Shown here: piece by piece, positions 28,013 through 39,016 of the stretch
Layout of the letters: each line of letters opens with the position of its first letter
Position numbering within the stretch: the first letter of the stretch is position 1
NCBI RefSeq assembly: GCF_024347575.1
Contig: NZ_AP025504.1
Coordinates: 1,054,001-1,118,000 of the forward strand
From: Vibrio pelagius
Lineage (GTDB): Bacteria; Pseudomonadota; Gammaproteobacteria; Enterobacterales; Vibrionaceae
DNA length: 64,000 nt
Direction: 5' to 3'
Notes under the pieces: model-generated
Databases searched by the model: none
Told to the model about the DNA's origin: nothing
The model's input: only the letters and a program-made list of their open reading frames with translations
Translations under genes and position numbers: made by a program

Positions 28013-28834
28013 ATGAAAAAGACAGTTATCGGTGCAATAGCACTACTAGGCGCACTAACAGTTAATACAGCTTCAGCTAAAGAAACTATCTCTGCAGTGG
28101 GTTCTAGCAGCGTAACTCCACTGATGGAAGTTTTCTCTGAAACATACATGAAGACAAACCCGAACGTATTTATCGAAGTTCAAGGTCCTGGTTCATCTGC
28201 AGGTGTTAAAGCTGCGAAGAACGGTTCTGCTGACCTAGGCATGTCTTCTCGCAACCTAAAAGAGTCTGAAAAGGAGCCAGCGTTAAAAGAACAAGCAGTT
28301 GCTTTAGACGGTATCGCGGTTGTTGTAAACCCACAAAACAAGCTGTCAGGCCTAACAGCAGAGCAAGTTACTGCAATCTACAAAGGTGAAGTAACAAACT
28401 GGAAAGACGTTGGCGGTGCAGACAAGCCAATCGTTGCTATCACTCGTGACACGGCTTCTGGTACTCGTGGCGCATTCGAAGACATTATGTCTCTAAAAAT
28501 GAAGATTTCTGGTAAAAAAGTTTCTGCAATCTCTCAACGTGCTCAAGTTGCTAATGGTAACGGTGCACTGAAGACAATGGTTGCTTCTAACCCATACGCA
28601 ATCGGCTACATCTCTCTAGGTACGGTTGATTCATCTGTAAATGCACTTCCAATTGATGGCATCCAAGCTTCTGTAGACAATGTGAAGAACGGTTCTTACA
28701 AAGTTGCTCGTCCATTCCTTGTTCTTTACAAAGAAGGCAAGCCATCAGCTGAAACTCAAAAATTCCTAGACTGGATGCTAACTGACGACGCGCAAGCGCT
28801 AGTTGACCAAAAAGGTTACATCTCAGTTAACTAA
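28013..28834 (+). CDS. pstS: Phosphate-binding protein PstS
   Basis: Periplasmic high-affinity phosphate receptor of the PstSCAB importer. The 273-residue protein has a signal peptide (about 1-22, TASA-K) and the known ligand-loop patterns: AVGSSSVTPLMEV near the mature N-terminus, GPGSSAGVKAA, and TRDTASGTRGAFE, which holds phosphate through backbone and Ser/Thr contacts. I start at ATG 28013 (a GTG directly before it is in frame). Pho-box-like sites lie upstream. A hairpin after the gene probably lets pstS outnumber the membrane genes. Confidence 0.95.
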   Translation: MKKTVIGAIALLGALTVNTASAKETISAVGSSSVTPLMEVFSETYMKTNPNVFIEVQGPGSSAGVKAAKNGSADLGMSSRNLKESEKEPALKEQAVALDGIAVVVNPQNKLSGLTAEQVTAIYKGEVTNWKDVGGADKPIVAITRDTASGTRGAFEDIMSLKMKISGKKVSAISQRAQVANGNGALKTMVASNPYAIGYISLGTVDSSVNALPIDGIQASVDNVKNGSYKVARPFLVLYKEGKPSAETQKFLDWMLTDDAQALVDQKGYISVN

Positions 28835-28856
28835 TCCTATCCGGACTCTAAAGTTT

Positions 28857-28888
28857 GCTCAGCCTAACGTTTCGGGCTGAGCCTTTTC
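28857..28888 (+). terminator. Attenuator hairpin between pstS and pstC
   Basis: GCTCAGCC pairs with GGCTGAGC around a 10-base loop, followed by CTTTTC. The weak U-run suggests partial termination or 3'-end protection of pstS mRNA. Confidence 0.75.
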
Positions 28889-28932
28889 TATCCATTGTGT
28901 TCGACGCCATTGCCAAGAACCGTGAGATTTTT

Positions 28933-29865
28933 ATGACCATCGCAACAAATAGTGAAAAGCTTATGACTACTGACGCAAAAGCGATCAGCAAGCCAGGCCT
29001 ACGCGAAAAACGCCGCGTTGACTGGAAAGAGCGCATCTTCCACGGCTTGTTCCTAACGAGTGCTGTAATCGGCATCGTATCATTAGCAGTTATCGCATAC
29101 TTCATCGTTCGAGAGAGTATCCCAGCATTCCAAGAAGCGGGCGTCTCGGGCATCGTTTTAGGCCAAAACTGGCTGCCACCAGCACTTTATGGTGTTGCAA
29201 CCATGATTGTTGCTTCTATCGTTTCAACGTTAGGCGCGGTTGTCGTGGGTGTACCGGTTGGTGTTTTGACCGCTATCTTTATCGCTGAAATCGCACCAAA
29301 GCGTTTAGCTGACATCATCCGCCCTGCGGTTGAGCTTCTAGCTGGTATCCCTTCGGTGGTTTACGGCTTCTTCGGCCTTGTCATTATCGTTCCAATGATT
29401 CAGAACATTTTCTCAGTACCAGCGGGTAACACTATCCTGGCGGGTATTATTGTTCTGGGTATCATGATTCTACCGACTGTTATCACAGTATCTGAGACGT
29501 CGATTCGCGCGGTACCTCGCGCATACAAAGAAGGCTCTCTAGCGCTTGGTGCTTCTAAGATCTTTACCATCTTTAAACTTCTCGTTCCTGCTGCTCGTTC
29601 GGGCATCATGACAGGTGTGATTCTAGGTATCGGTCGTGCATTGGGTGAAACCATGGCAATCATCATGGTTATGGGTAACGCCCCAGCGATGCCTGAAGGC
29701 ATTTTGGACTCTGCTCGTACACTAACAGCAAACATCGCGATTGAAATGTCGTACGCAAGTGGTGTTCATGCTAACGCTCTGTACGCAACGGGTGTGGTAC
29801 TTCTAGTGTTCATCATGATGCTAAATGGTGCTCTACTTTATCTAAACCGCGAAAAAGCAAAGTAA
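28933..29865 (+). CDS. pstC: Phosphate ABC permease PstC
   Basis: One of the two inner-membrane permease subunits of PstSCAB. The 310-residue product has six hydrophobic helices and the permease EAA-type loop (SLALGASKIFTIFKLLVPAARSG). I place the start at ATG 28933, just after GTGAG; the frame stays open upstream into the attenuator hairpin, where no start makes sense. A second ATG 30 bases later is possible. It is followed by pstA after 16 bases. Confidence 0.93.
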   Translation: MTIATNSEKLMTTDAKAISKPGLREKRRVDWKERIFHGLFLTSAVIGIVSLAVIAYFIVRESIPAFQEAGVSGIVLGQNWLPPALYGVATMIVASIVSTLGAVVVGVPVGVLTAIFIAEIAPKRLADIIRPAVELLAGIPSVVYGFFGLVIIVPMIQNIFSVPAGNTILAGIIVLGIMILPTVITVSETSIRAVPRAYKEGSLALGASKIFTIFKLLVPAARSGIMTGVILGIGRALGETMAIIMVMGNAPAMPEGILDSARTLTANIAIEMSYASGVHANALYATGVVLLVFIMMLNGALLYLNREKAK

Positions 29866-29881
29866 GCGGAAGGTGGAAAAA

Positions 29882-30745
29882 ATGGATCGTGTAAAATTAA
29901 AACAGTCTCGCCAGAATAAAGACAACATTTTAAATGCCTTTATCTGGGCAGCAGCGGCTGTCACAGTCGGTTTCCTATTTTGGATCATCTGGTACATCCT
30001 TTCTAACGGCTTACAGCACGTAGATTGGAACTTCATTACGGACAACTACACACGTACAGGTACTGAACACGGTATCTTCCCAATGATCGTTGCTACCATC
30101 TACATGGTTATCGCTTCGATTGCGGTGGCAGCACCACTCGGTATCATGACGGCAATCTACCTAACGGAATACGCGAAAGTAGGGAGTCGTTTGGTGAAAG
30201 TTATTCGCTTCTGTACTGAATCATTGGCGGGTATTCCATCGATCATCTTTGGTCTGTTTGGTATGACTTTCTTCGTATCGATTCTTGGTCTTGGCTTCTC
30301 GATTCTATCGGGCGCCCTAACACTAAGTATCCTGATTCTTCCTGTAATCATCCGTACTACAGAAGAAGCATTGATGGCGGTACCACAAACATACCGCGAA
30401 GGTTCTTATGGCCTTGGCGCTTCAAAAATCTACACTATCTGGCGCTTAATCTTGCCGAGCGCGATGCCAGGTATCTTAACTTCGGTCATTCTTAGTATTG
30501 GTCGTGTAATCGGTGAATCAGCACCTGTTTTCTTAACAGCAGGTATGGTGGCACGTATTCCAGAATCTCTAATGGATTCGGGTCGTACCCTAACGGTTCA
30601 CTTATATAAGCTAACTACCGAGCTGTTCACCATTGATGAGTGGAACCAAGCTTACGGTACAGCGACAGTCCTGATTGTGCTTGTTCTTCTGATCAACATG
30701 GTCACAAAACTAATTGCAAGACGCTTTAACACAGCAACGTACTAA
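29882..30745 (+). CDS. pstA: Phosphate ABC permease PstA
   Basis: Second permease subunit of PstSCAB, 287 residues, six hydrophobic helices. The cytoplasmic coupling loop reads GSYGLGASKIYTIWRLILPSAMPG. ATG at 29882 follows AAGGTGG closely; an in-frame GTG nine bases earlier is less likely. pstB lies 109 bases downstream, an unusually wide gap for this operon, filled by two hairpins. Confidence 0.94.
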   Translation: MDRVKLKQSRQNKDNILNAFIWAAAAVTVGFLFWIIWYILSNGLQHVDWNFITDNYTRTGTEHGIFPMIVATIYMVIASIAVAAPLGIMTAIYLTEYAKVGSRLVKVIRFCTESLAGIPSIIFGLFGMTFFVSILGLGFSILSGALTLSILILPVIIRTTEEALMAVPQTYREGSYGLGASKIYTIWRLILPSAMPGILTSVILSIGRVIGESAPVFLTAGMVARIPESLMDSGRTLTVHLYKLTTELFTIDEWNQAYGTATVLIVLVLLINMVTKLIARRFNTATY

Positions 30746-30753
30746 CGACTTCT

Positions 30754-30802
30754 GGGCATAGAACAGTGAAATGCCCTTAGTACAGGGCTCCAAGTAGAGC
30801 CC
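30754..30802 (+). other. Two hairpins between pstA and pstB
   Basis: GGGCAT (30754-30759) pairs with ATGCCC (30771-30776), and GGGCTC (30785-30790) with GAGCCC (30797-30802). No U-run follows either, so they look like processing or stability elements that could set PstB level apart from PstCA. Confidence 0.5.
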
Positions 30803-30854
30803 ACTGACAAAGCATCAAGTTAGACACGAATTTAAGAATTTAGAGATTAAGAAC

Positions 30855-31604
30855 ATGAACAAATTTGATATTGAAAACCTAGATCTGTTTTACGGCGAAA
30901 ACCAAGCACTTAAATCTATCAACCTACCAATTCCAACGCGCCAAGTAACAGCTCTGATTGGTCCATCAGGTTGTGGTAAATCAACACTACTACGTTGCCT
31001 GAACCGCATGAACGACCTAATCGAAGGCGTGACGATTAAGGGCAAGCTAGATATGGATGGTACGAACATCTATGGTGACATCGATGTTGCTGACCTACGT
31101 ATCCGTGTTGGTATGGTTTTCCAAAAGCCGAACCCATTCCCAATGAGCATTTACGAGAACGTGGCATACGGTCTGCGCGCTCAAGGTATCAAAGATAAGA
31201 AGTACATTGATGAAGTCGTAGAGCGATCACTGCGTGGTGCCGCACTTTGGGATGAGGTGAAAGATCGTTTGAAATCTCACGCATTTGGTCTGTCGGGTGG
31301 TCAGCAGCAGCGTCTATGTATTGCTCGTACTATCGCAATGGAACCAGATGTGATTTTGATGGATGAACCTACATCGGCACTGGATCCAATTGCAACACAC
31401 AAGATCGAAGAGCTGATGGAAGATCTGAAAAAGAACTACACCATCGTTATCGTTACTCACTCAATGCAACAAGCTCGTCGTATTTCAGACCGCACTGCAT
31501 TCTTCCTAATGGGTGAACTGGTTGAGCACGATGACACACAAGTTATTTTCAGTGACCCGAAAGACGACCGTACTAAGGGTTATGTAAATGGTGACTTTGG
31601 TTAA
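30855..31604 (+). CDS. pstB: Phosphate ABC ATPase PstB
   Basis: ATPase of the phosphate importer, 249 residues. Walker [11 protein letters not shown]-loop [10 protein letters not shown] (PstB-specific), signature LSGGQQQR, Walker [13 protein letters not shown] and the switch His in VTHSM are all present. The gene ends with a strong terminator and no phoU follows, so signalling to PhoR would need a PhoU encoded elsewhere or none. From memory, Vibrio second-chromosome pst sets also lack phoU. Confidence 0.96.
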   Translation: MNKFDIENLDLFYGENQALKSINLPIPTRQVTALIGPSGCGKSTLLRCLNRMNDLIEGVTIKGKLDMDGTNIYGDIDVADLRIRVGMVFQKPNPFPMSIYENVAYGLRAQGIKDKKYIDEVVERSLRGAALWDEVKDRLKSHAFGLSGGQQQRLCIARTIAMEPDVILMDEPTSALDPIATHKIEELMEDLKKNYTIVIVTHSMQQARRISDRTAFFLMGELVEHDDTQVIFSDPKDDRTKGYVNGDFG

Positions 31605-31672
31605 TTTTAACCTTTGCCATCACCGCGCTTAATTTACTGGCATATCACTACAATAATAAGCGATGGACTTTT

Positions 31673-31698
31673 GCCCCACTCATTTGTGGGGCTTTTTT
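31673..31698 (+). terminator. Intrinsic terminator of the pst operon
   Basis: GCCCCAC pairs with GTGGGGC around a 6-base loop and is followed by TTTTTT. Confidence 0.93.
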
Positions 31699-31889
31699 GT
31701 GTATCGAAGAAAGTCATTTTGTCGATGAAAATTTGGGCAGAAAATCCCATTTTTGTAGCGCTTCTCAAGCTTGTGATAAAGGAAAATAGGAAATTGCGAG
31801 ACGCTTAACATCTCATTTTGTCTTGGATTGATTGCATATTCAGGCTTAGGTATTTTTGCTACATTCTTACAACCATTGGATGGAATGTC

Positions 31890-34034
31890 GTGCCAGTAAA
31901 AGCCTTTGCAAAACAAATATCTTCCACTCGCGACCACCGCCTTTTAGCTGATTCTCTGTTTGAATATTTGTCTCATCTATTAGACCCGCACGGTATTGGT
32001 ATATTTGTCGAGCCGGCTTCCATCTCTAATCGCACACCGATATACCAGTGTGGTGAGCTTACCAGTCTAAATGATTACCCTGCGACTTTTTGGACGTGGG
32101 TTTCTCAGTTTGATACTGCTGATGGCGTTTTGCCAATGACGATCAATACCTGTAATTGGGATCATTTTGATGCCCTCGGTGGTGAATCTTTTATCTTGAT
32201 GCTAGACAACTGTCCGAGTTGTCGAACCTATCTCATTATTCAAAATTGCGCCGCTGACAGAGCGAATCAAACCTTTCGCGATGGAGGAGATGTGCTGCAA
32301 TTGGCCGCGGCGAGGTGGCAGTGCATTCGTGCAGAAAAAAATGCGGCAAGCGAAATAAAAAATAGAGACACTCGTGAAGCACAGTACCTCGATGAAATTA
32401 AGCTCAGAGAGCAGTTTGTCGAGAACATGAAGCTCGTTCATCAAGTGGCGTTAGATCTTTCTAATCCAGATTCGTTAGATGCTCTATACAGAGCTTCGGT
32501 TGAAGCCGTCAGAGATCGTCTCGGCTTTGATCGCGCCATTTTTATGTTGCTTGATATGAAGAAACGCTGCTTTAGTGGTACTTACGGTACTGATGAAAAC
32601 GGTAAAACCAACAGCGAGCATCATACTCAGTATGATCTCCACCAATTGGAGAGCGAGTACATTGAAGCGCTTTCTGACGACCACACCAATTTAGTGATCA
32701 TCGAACAAGCGCCGCTTTATACCGCAGGTCAAGTGGTGGGGCAGGGTTGGAATGGGATGCTGATCTTGAGAGAAGGGGGTAAGCCAGTTGGTTGGATAGC
32801 GATGGACAACTATATTAATCGCGCCCCAATAACCGGTTATCAAAGACAGATGTTGGAGTCTTTTGGCTCGCTACTTTCTCAGATCTACATTCGCAAACGT
32901 CAAGAGCAGAATATCCGCATGTTGCACTCTAGCATGGTGGAGTTATCCCGTTGTGACAACGTGAGTGCGGTGTGCAAATCGGCGGTAAGCTTTGCTATTC
33001 AACATCTTGGTATTGATCGTCTAGCCGTGTTCTTAACCGATAAAGAGTGTTCCTACATGCAGGGAACTTGGGGTACTGACATTCAAGGTAACATAGTCGA
33101 TGAGTCCTACTATCACTCAGATCTGGTTGAACGTGACATTGTTGCCGCAGCAAGATCGCGTCCTAACGAAGTCGCTTTTGAAGAGTCAGTGCCTATCTAT
33201 CATGACTACAAAATCGTCGGAGTCGGTTGGACGGCGATGACACTACTCACCAGTAATACTGGTGTGCCGATTGCTTTTATTGCCGCGGATAACCTGCTAA
33301 CGCGCAGTTCATTAACCTCTCAGCTTCGAGAAGTGATTCGCATTTTCGCATCAAGTCTGGCGGAAGCTTTGCAAAGAACCATGGCGCAGGAAGAGCTTAA
33401 AGAACTCAACGAAAGGTTAGAGGAAGAGGTGAAAAAGCGCACCTTAGAGCTGCAACTGGCCAATGAGCAGTTGGATGTTATCTCTAAGTTGGACCCCCTG
33501 ACGCGCCTAGGTAATCGTCGTATGTTGGCACAGGTATTGGAAAATCTGAATTCCACCCATTTTGAACCAAGCAGACCCAATGAGAAGGTCGTGTTTGGCT
33601 TGATCTTGCTCGATTTAGATCATTTCGGATTGTACAACAGTGTTTATGGTCATACGGAGGGGGACTCTGCACTACGTTCGGTTGGAAAAATTTTAAGCGA
33701 CCATATTCTGCATGAGAATGACACCTTCTGCCGTATCGGTGGCGAAGAATTTATGTTGTTGATGGTAGATACTTGTGACAGCGAAACCAAGCAGCGTGCA
33801 GACAGTATCAGACGCTGTATCGAGGAGGCGCAAATTCCGCACTGTGAGAGTTCAACCAGCGATTACTTAACTGCCTCGGTGGGTTTTGCCTCTTTGAGTG
33901 CGAGCTTGGATTGTCTTGATTTTGACTTACTCTATGACATGGCAGATAAGGCGCTGTATCAAGCCAAAGACCGAGGACGGAATCGTGTAGTATCAGCATT
34001 TGAAAATAGCCAGCTTGAGGCGACATTTTATTAG
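31890..34034 (+). CDS. Tandem-GAF diguanylate cyclase (GGDEF)
   Basis: Makes cyclic di-GMP; no strong membrane segment in the chosen 714-residue form. After an N-terminal region comes a short coiled coil, then two similar sensor-like units of about 160 residues (around 175-340 and 350-510) that share a GTYGTD/GTWGTD stretch and a following VGQGW/VGVGW stretch; I read them as duplicated GAF domains. A coiled coil (about 515-550) leads to the GGDEF domain with GGEEF at 617-621. The inhibitory RxxD site is changed to HxxD. I prefer GTG at 31890, with GGATGGAA before it; a TTG at 31818 would add 24 residues, so the start is uncertain. Confidence 0.82.
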   Translation: MPVKAFAKQISSTRDHRLLADSLFEYLSHLLDPHGIGIFVEPASISNRTPIYQCGELTSLNDYPATFWTWVSQFDTADGVLPMTINTCNWDHFDALGGESFILMLDNCPSCRTYLIIQNCAADRANQTFRDGGDVLQLAAARWQCIRAEKNAASEIKNRDTREAQYLDEIKLREQFVENMKLVHQVALDLSNPDSLDALYRASVEAVRDRLGFDRAIFMLLDMKKRCFSGTYGTDENGKTNSEHHTQYDLHQLESEYIEALSDDHTNLVIIEQAPLYTAGQVVGQGWNGMLILREGGKPVGWIAMDNYINRAPITGYQRQMLESFGSLLSQIYIRKRQEQNIRMLHSSMVELSRCDNVSAVCKSAVSFAIQHLGIDRLAVFLTDKECSYMQGTWGTDIQGNIVDESYYHSDLVERDIVAAARSRPNEVAFEESVPIYHDYKIVGVGWTAMTLLTSNTGVPIAFIAADNLLTRSSLTSQLREVIRIFASSLAEALQRTMAQEELKELNERLEEEVKKRTLELQLANEQLDVISKLDPLTRLGNRRMLAQVLENLNSTHFEPSRPNEKVVFGLILLDLDHFGLYNSVYGHTEGDSALRSVGKILSDHILHENDTFCRIGGEEFMLLMVDTCDSETKQRADSIRRCIEEAQIPHCESSTSDYLTASVGFASLSASLDCLDFDLLYDMADKALYQAKDRGRNRVVSAFENSQLEATFY

Positions 34035-34107
34035 CCAAGCACTAGCTTGTTAGATTATATGGCCTAATAGAAAAGGTTCATCGCGGATTAGCGGGAACTT
34101 AAAACAA

Positions 34108-34167
34108 AAACGGTAGTAAGTGATATGGTTTAGTCGCCAAACAAAAATCATACACAAACTACCGTTT
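34108..34167 (+). other. Leader inverted repeat before the IS transposase
   Basis: AAACGGTAGT (34108-34117) is repeated inverted as ACTACCGTTT (34158-34167), ending two bases before the transposase ATG. RNA from outside the element would fold this leader and could mask the start, as in other elements that block read-through expression. The same structure lies at 45064-45123 in copy 2. Confidence 0.6.
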
Positions 34168-34169
34168 CC

Positions 34170-35363
34170 ATGCCGAATCATACTTTCCTATCTTCATTCT
34201 GGGAAGGCTTTCAAATAGTAAAGTCTCACCAGACAGCAACACTTATTACCCTTACTCTTAAACCTAACTCTGAAGCTAAATGCCTCTGTGGTCTTGAAGA
34301 CGAAGCTATCCATGAGTATCAATGGCGTCATGTAAAGGATGCCATGTTACTCGGTGTTCCAGTTGAACTTTCCGTTCAAACTCGAAGGATTAAGTGTCGC
34401 GACTGCGGCATAAAAACAGAGTCTCTATCTTGGTTAGAGCCTTATGCTCGCATAACGAAGCGCCTAAAAAGCTATATAGAACAACTATTACCTCTTCTCC
34501 CTATTAAGCATATCTCCCAGTTAACGAGCGTTCATTGGCACACAATTAAAGAGATAGATAAACGCCGGCTTAGACAAGTTGTACCGTCAATAAAATGGGA
34601 AGACCTAAGGCAACTCGTCATGGACGAGTTCGCCATCTTTAAAGGACATCGATATGCCACGGTCATCGCTGATGCTAAGACTCACCAAGTCATTTGGATA
34701 GGATTAGGTCGTAGCCGCAAAGACATACGACCGTTCTTCGAGCAATTAGGCGAGCATGGGATAAATATCGAAGCCGTCGCGATGGACATGAATACGGCTT
34801 TCGATCTTGAAGTTCAAGCACACTGTCCGAACGCAAAAATCGTTTACGACTTATTCCATGTTGTCGCTAAGTTCGGTCGCGAGGTGATGGATAGAGTTAG
34901 AGTCGACCAAGCCAACAAACTTAAGCAAGACAAAAAAGCGAGGCAATGGGTGAAGCGTTCACGCTGGGTACTGCTGAAAAATAGAGGCAACTTAAATACA
35001 CGCCAAGAAAGCTATCTTACTGAAATATTGAATATCAATAAGGACTTAATGACCACTTATATACTCGGAGCTCAACTCAAAGAGCTTTGGTATTGTGAAT
35101 CAGAAGGGCGCGCTAAGGAGCTCTGGGACGCGTGGTGGGAACAAGTGCAAGAGAGTGGGATTAAGCCATTAAAAGAGTTCGCACGAAAACTCAGACCATA
35201 TCTTCACGGGGTTATCGCATCGGCAAGTTATCCGTTAAATACCTGCACGCTTGAAGGGATAAACAACAAGATAAAGCTAATCAAGCGAATGGGGTATGGT
35301 TATCGAGATACTGACTACTTCTTCTTGAAGATAAAAGCGGCTTTCCCCGGAAAGCCGCGATGA
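34170..35363 (+). CDS. ISL3-family transposase (copy 1)
   Basis: DDE transposase of 397 residues. The N-terminal zinc finger (CLCGLEDE ... CRDCGIKTE) is the ISL3-type; an HTH-like region follows (about 95-125), then the RNase H-like catalytic domain with acidic residues seen in VMDEFAIF (about 151-158) and AVAMDMNTAF (about 200-209), and a later Glu in TLEGINNKIK near the C-terminus. No frameshift or stop interrupts it, so it is probably active. The stop codon lies within the right inverted repeat. The protein is identical to that of copy 2. Confidence 0.95.
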   Translation: MPNHTFLSSFWEGFQIVKSHQTATLITLTLKPNSEAKCLCGLEDEAIHEYQWRHVKDAMLLGVPVELSVQTRRIKCRDCGIKTESLSWLEPYARITKRLKSYIEQLLPLLPIKHISQLTSVHWHTIKEIDKRRLRQVVPSIKWEDLRQLVMDEFAIFKGHRYATVIADAKTHQVIWIGLGRSRKDIRPFFEQLGEHGINIEAVAMDMNTAFDLEVQAHCPNAKIVYDLFHVVAKFGREVMDRVRVDQANKLKQDKKARQWVKRSRWVLLKNRGNLNTRQESYLTEILNINKDLMTTYILGAQLKELWYCESEGRAKELWDAWWEQVQESGIKPLKEFARKLRPYLHGVIASASYPLNTCTLEGINNKIKLIKRMGYGYRDTDYFFLKIKAAFPGKPR

Positions 35364-35372
35364 ACCATAGAA

Positions 35373-35405
35373 AAGCCCCTGAGTCTACCTTGAACTCAGG
35401 GGCTT
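35373..35405. terminator. Bidirectional terminator of the BatD operon (IS target)
   Basis: AAGCCCCTGAGT pairs with ACTCAGGGGCTT around a 9-base loop. On the minus strand it is followed by TTTTCTAT when read outward, serving the MoxR-BatD operon. Those 8 bases are the sequence duplicated by IS copy 1. On the plus strand TTAGTTTTATC follows, a weaker tract. Confidence 0.92.
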
Positions 35406-35438
35406 AGTTTTATCTGTATTTAAGCTTCTAACGACAAG

Positions 35439-37088
35439 CTATAAAGCCGCAAGTTGGTCACTTGTTTTTGCTGTACGATTACGGTTGGCTGCATTAATAG
35501 CGTTAATGGCCGTGTTTGGTGACCAACCAGCCCCACCATCCGCTTGCGGACCAAATAGGTGTTGGTTGAGTTTGTCGATCTCTTTCTTCACTGTATCAAG
35601 GTGCTGTTGCGAAAGATCTGGGTTCTCTTGTTGCCACTGACTGAGTTTGGCGCTTGCCATTAGTGCATCTTTTCTCTGAACTGCGTCGATAAGCTCAGCT
35701 TGGGTCTCATCTTTGCCTACGACTTTCGGTGTCACGGTGTTCGTTGAACCTTTTTTACGCCATAGGCTTAAGGCAAATACAGAAGTGAATAGCCACAATA
35801 AGGCAAAAAGCGCCGTTAGGTAAGGCCAAATACCTGGTTGGTAAGTTGTTACTACTTCAACCTTATTTGGCTTGTCTGCTGAAGTTGGAGCCTGCACTGG
35901 TGCATCGTTGTTACCAGTGACGCTTAAGGTTAGCCCTTTAATTTGGCTAGTGGCTTTCTGTTTGGTTTCAGTGTTAAACCAAGCTTGTTCAAACCCCGGA
36001 AGTTCGATAGTACCTGCTGATTTTGGAATCAATACCTGTTTATAGACAACAAGATTGTCTCCGGAGTCTGTCTTGCCAAACTGTGGCTTCTCCTCATAAA
36101 CGCGTACGCTATTTGGGTACTGAACATTAACACTTGGCAACTGGTGAGCTTTAATGCCCTTAGCACTCACAGTAATGGTGCGTGTTAAGGCATCACCGGC
36201 TTCTAGATCTAATTGTTCTGGGGAGCGAGTGAGCCTAGTATCGTTAATGCTCCATACTTGATCGACGCTTAAGTCAGTCGTTGGCAACCAATCACCTTGT
36301 GCATCGCCCGGAATGGACAATACCTCAACTGGTAGCGTTTGAACGGGCGTATCGAGCTGAAACAGACGCGTCTTGTTTGAGTTGTTAGCAGAGTAGACCA
36401 CCGCACCTGTCAACTTTGGCCCGCGCAACTCAAACTTACCCGCAGTATCTGACGATATCTCAAAGCTCTGCTGAACGACCGTCACCTCTTTGCCATGGTA
36501 TACATCTTGGTACTGTTTTGATTCACCAATAGGTTCAACCTTTAGGCTCGAAGAGCTCGGTGGATCAATGCGCGGATCTTGCAAGCGTCTTGGGTCAGCC
36601 TTGATGATCAGTTTTACATCCAAAATCGCCACTTCACCAACATAAAGGGAATCTCTATTCAGGTCGAGTTTGAACTCAGCCATCTGATCTTGTGTGGGTG
36701 CGGCTCTGTTCTGAGCGACATTGATTTCAATCGGTTGAGTTTGTGCTCCTTCGATATCAAAGGCTGGAATGGTTAACTTACCCAGACGCAGTGGTGCAAG
36801 GGTGATGGTCCATTCGCTTGAAACGGTGCGGCTGCCATTGATGATGCGAATCGAAGAACCAAAGTTTGGCCTGCCAATGTAAAAGTCACTTTCAAGCGCA
36901 GTCAGGTCCAAAGCGTCTGAGCTCACTTTTTCATCGGTTGAAACTCTTAATAGAAATACTTCGTCTTGAGTAACTTGATTCTCACTAACACTGGCAACGG
37001 CTGTCGCTGCGTAGGCTGTATGGCTACTGAAAACACTCATGAGAAGTGAGAACAGCAGTGTCAAAAATGGTGTATGAATACGTTGCAT
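35439..37088 (-). CDS. BatD-like membrane protein
   Basis: A 549-residue protein of the Bat/BatD family, found with MoxR ATPases and VWA proteins. It has a signal peptide (about 1-27), a long beta-rich periplasmic part (about 28-420), a single transmembrane helix (about 425-447, ending LWRKK), and a cytoplasmic tail. Bat proteins were named for Bacteroides aerotolerance; their biochemical role is poorly known. I chose ATG at 37088, two bases after the upstream stop; a GTG at 37097 is also in frame. It is the last gene of the operon and ends 34 bases before a terminator. Confidence 0.85.
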   Translation of the reverse strand: MQRIHTPFLTLLFSLLMSVFSSHTAYAATAVASVSENQVTQDEVFLLRVSTDEKVSSDALDLTALESDFYIGRPNFGSSIRIINGSRTVSSEWTITLAPLRLGKLTIPAFDIEGAQTQPIEINVAQNRAAPTQDQMAEFKLDLNRDSLYVGEVAILDVKLIIKADPRRLQDPRIDPPSSSSLKVEPIGESKQYQDVYHGKEVTVVQQSFEISSDTAGKFELRGPKLTGAVVYSANNSNKTRLFQLDTPVQTLPVEVLSIPGDAQGDWLPTTDLSVDQVWSINDTRLTRSPEQLDLEAGDALTRTITVSAKGIKAHQLPSVNVQYPNSVRVYEEKPQFGKTDSGDNLVVYKQVLIPKSAGTIELPGFEQAWFNTETKQKATSQIKGLTLSVTGNNDAPVQAPTSADKPNKVEVVTTYQPGIWPYLTALFALLWLFTSVFALSLWRKKGSTNTVTPKVVGKDETQAELIDAVQRKDALMASAKLSQWQQENPDLSQQHLDTVKKEIDKLNQHLFGPQADGGAGWSPNTAINAINAANRNRTAKTSDQLAAL

Positions 37089-37090
37089 GG

Positions 37091-39008
<1,918 letters not shown>

Positions 39009-39016
<8 letters not shown>

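Larger units (their letters stand above)
34075..35366 (+). mobile_element. ISL3-family insertion sequence, copy 1
   Basis: A complete 1292-bp element. The ends are imperfect inverted repeats whose outer 12 bases (GGTTCATCGCGG) match exactly. It is flanked by the 8-bp direct repeat ATAGAAAA (34067-34074 and 35367-35374), the repeat length expected for ISL3. It carries one transposase gene. By eye it is the same as copy 2 at 45031-46322. The target repeat is the U-tract of the terminator at 35373-35405, read on the minus strand. Confidence 0.97.
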
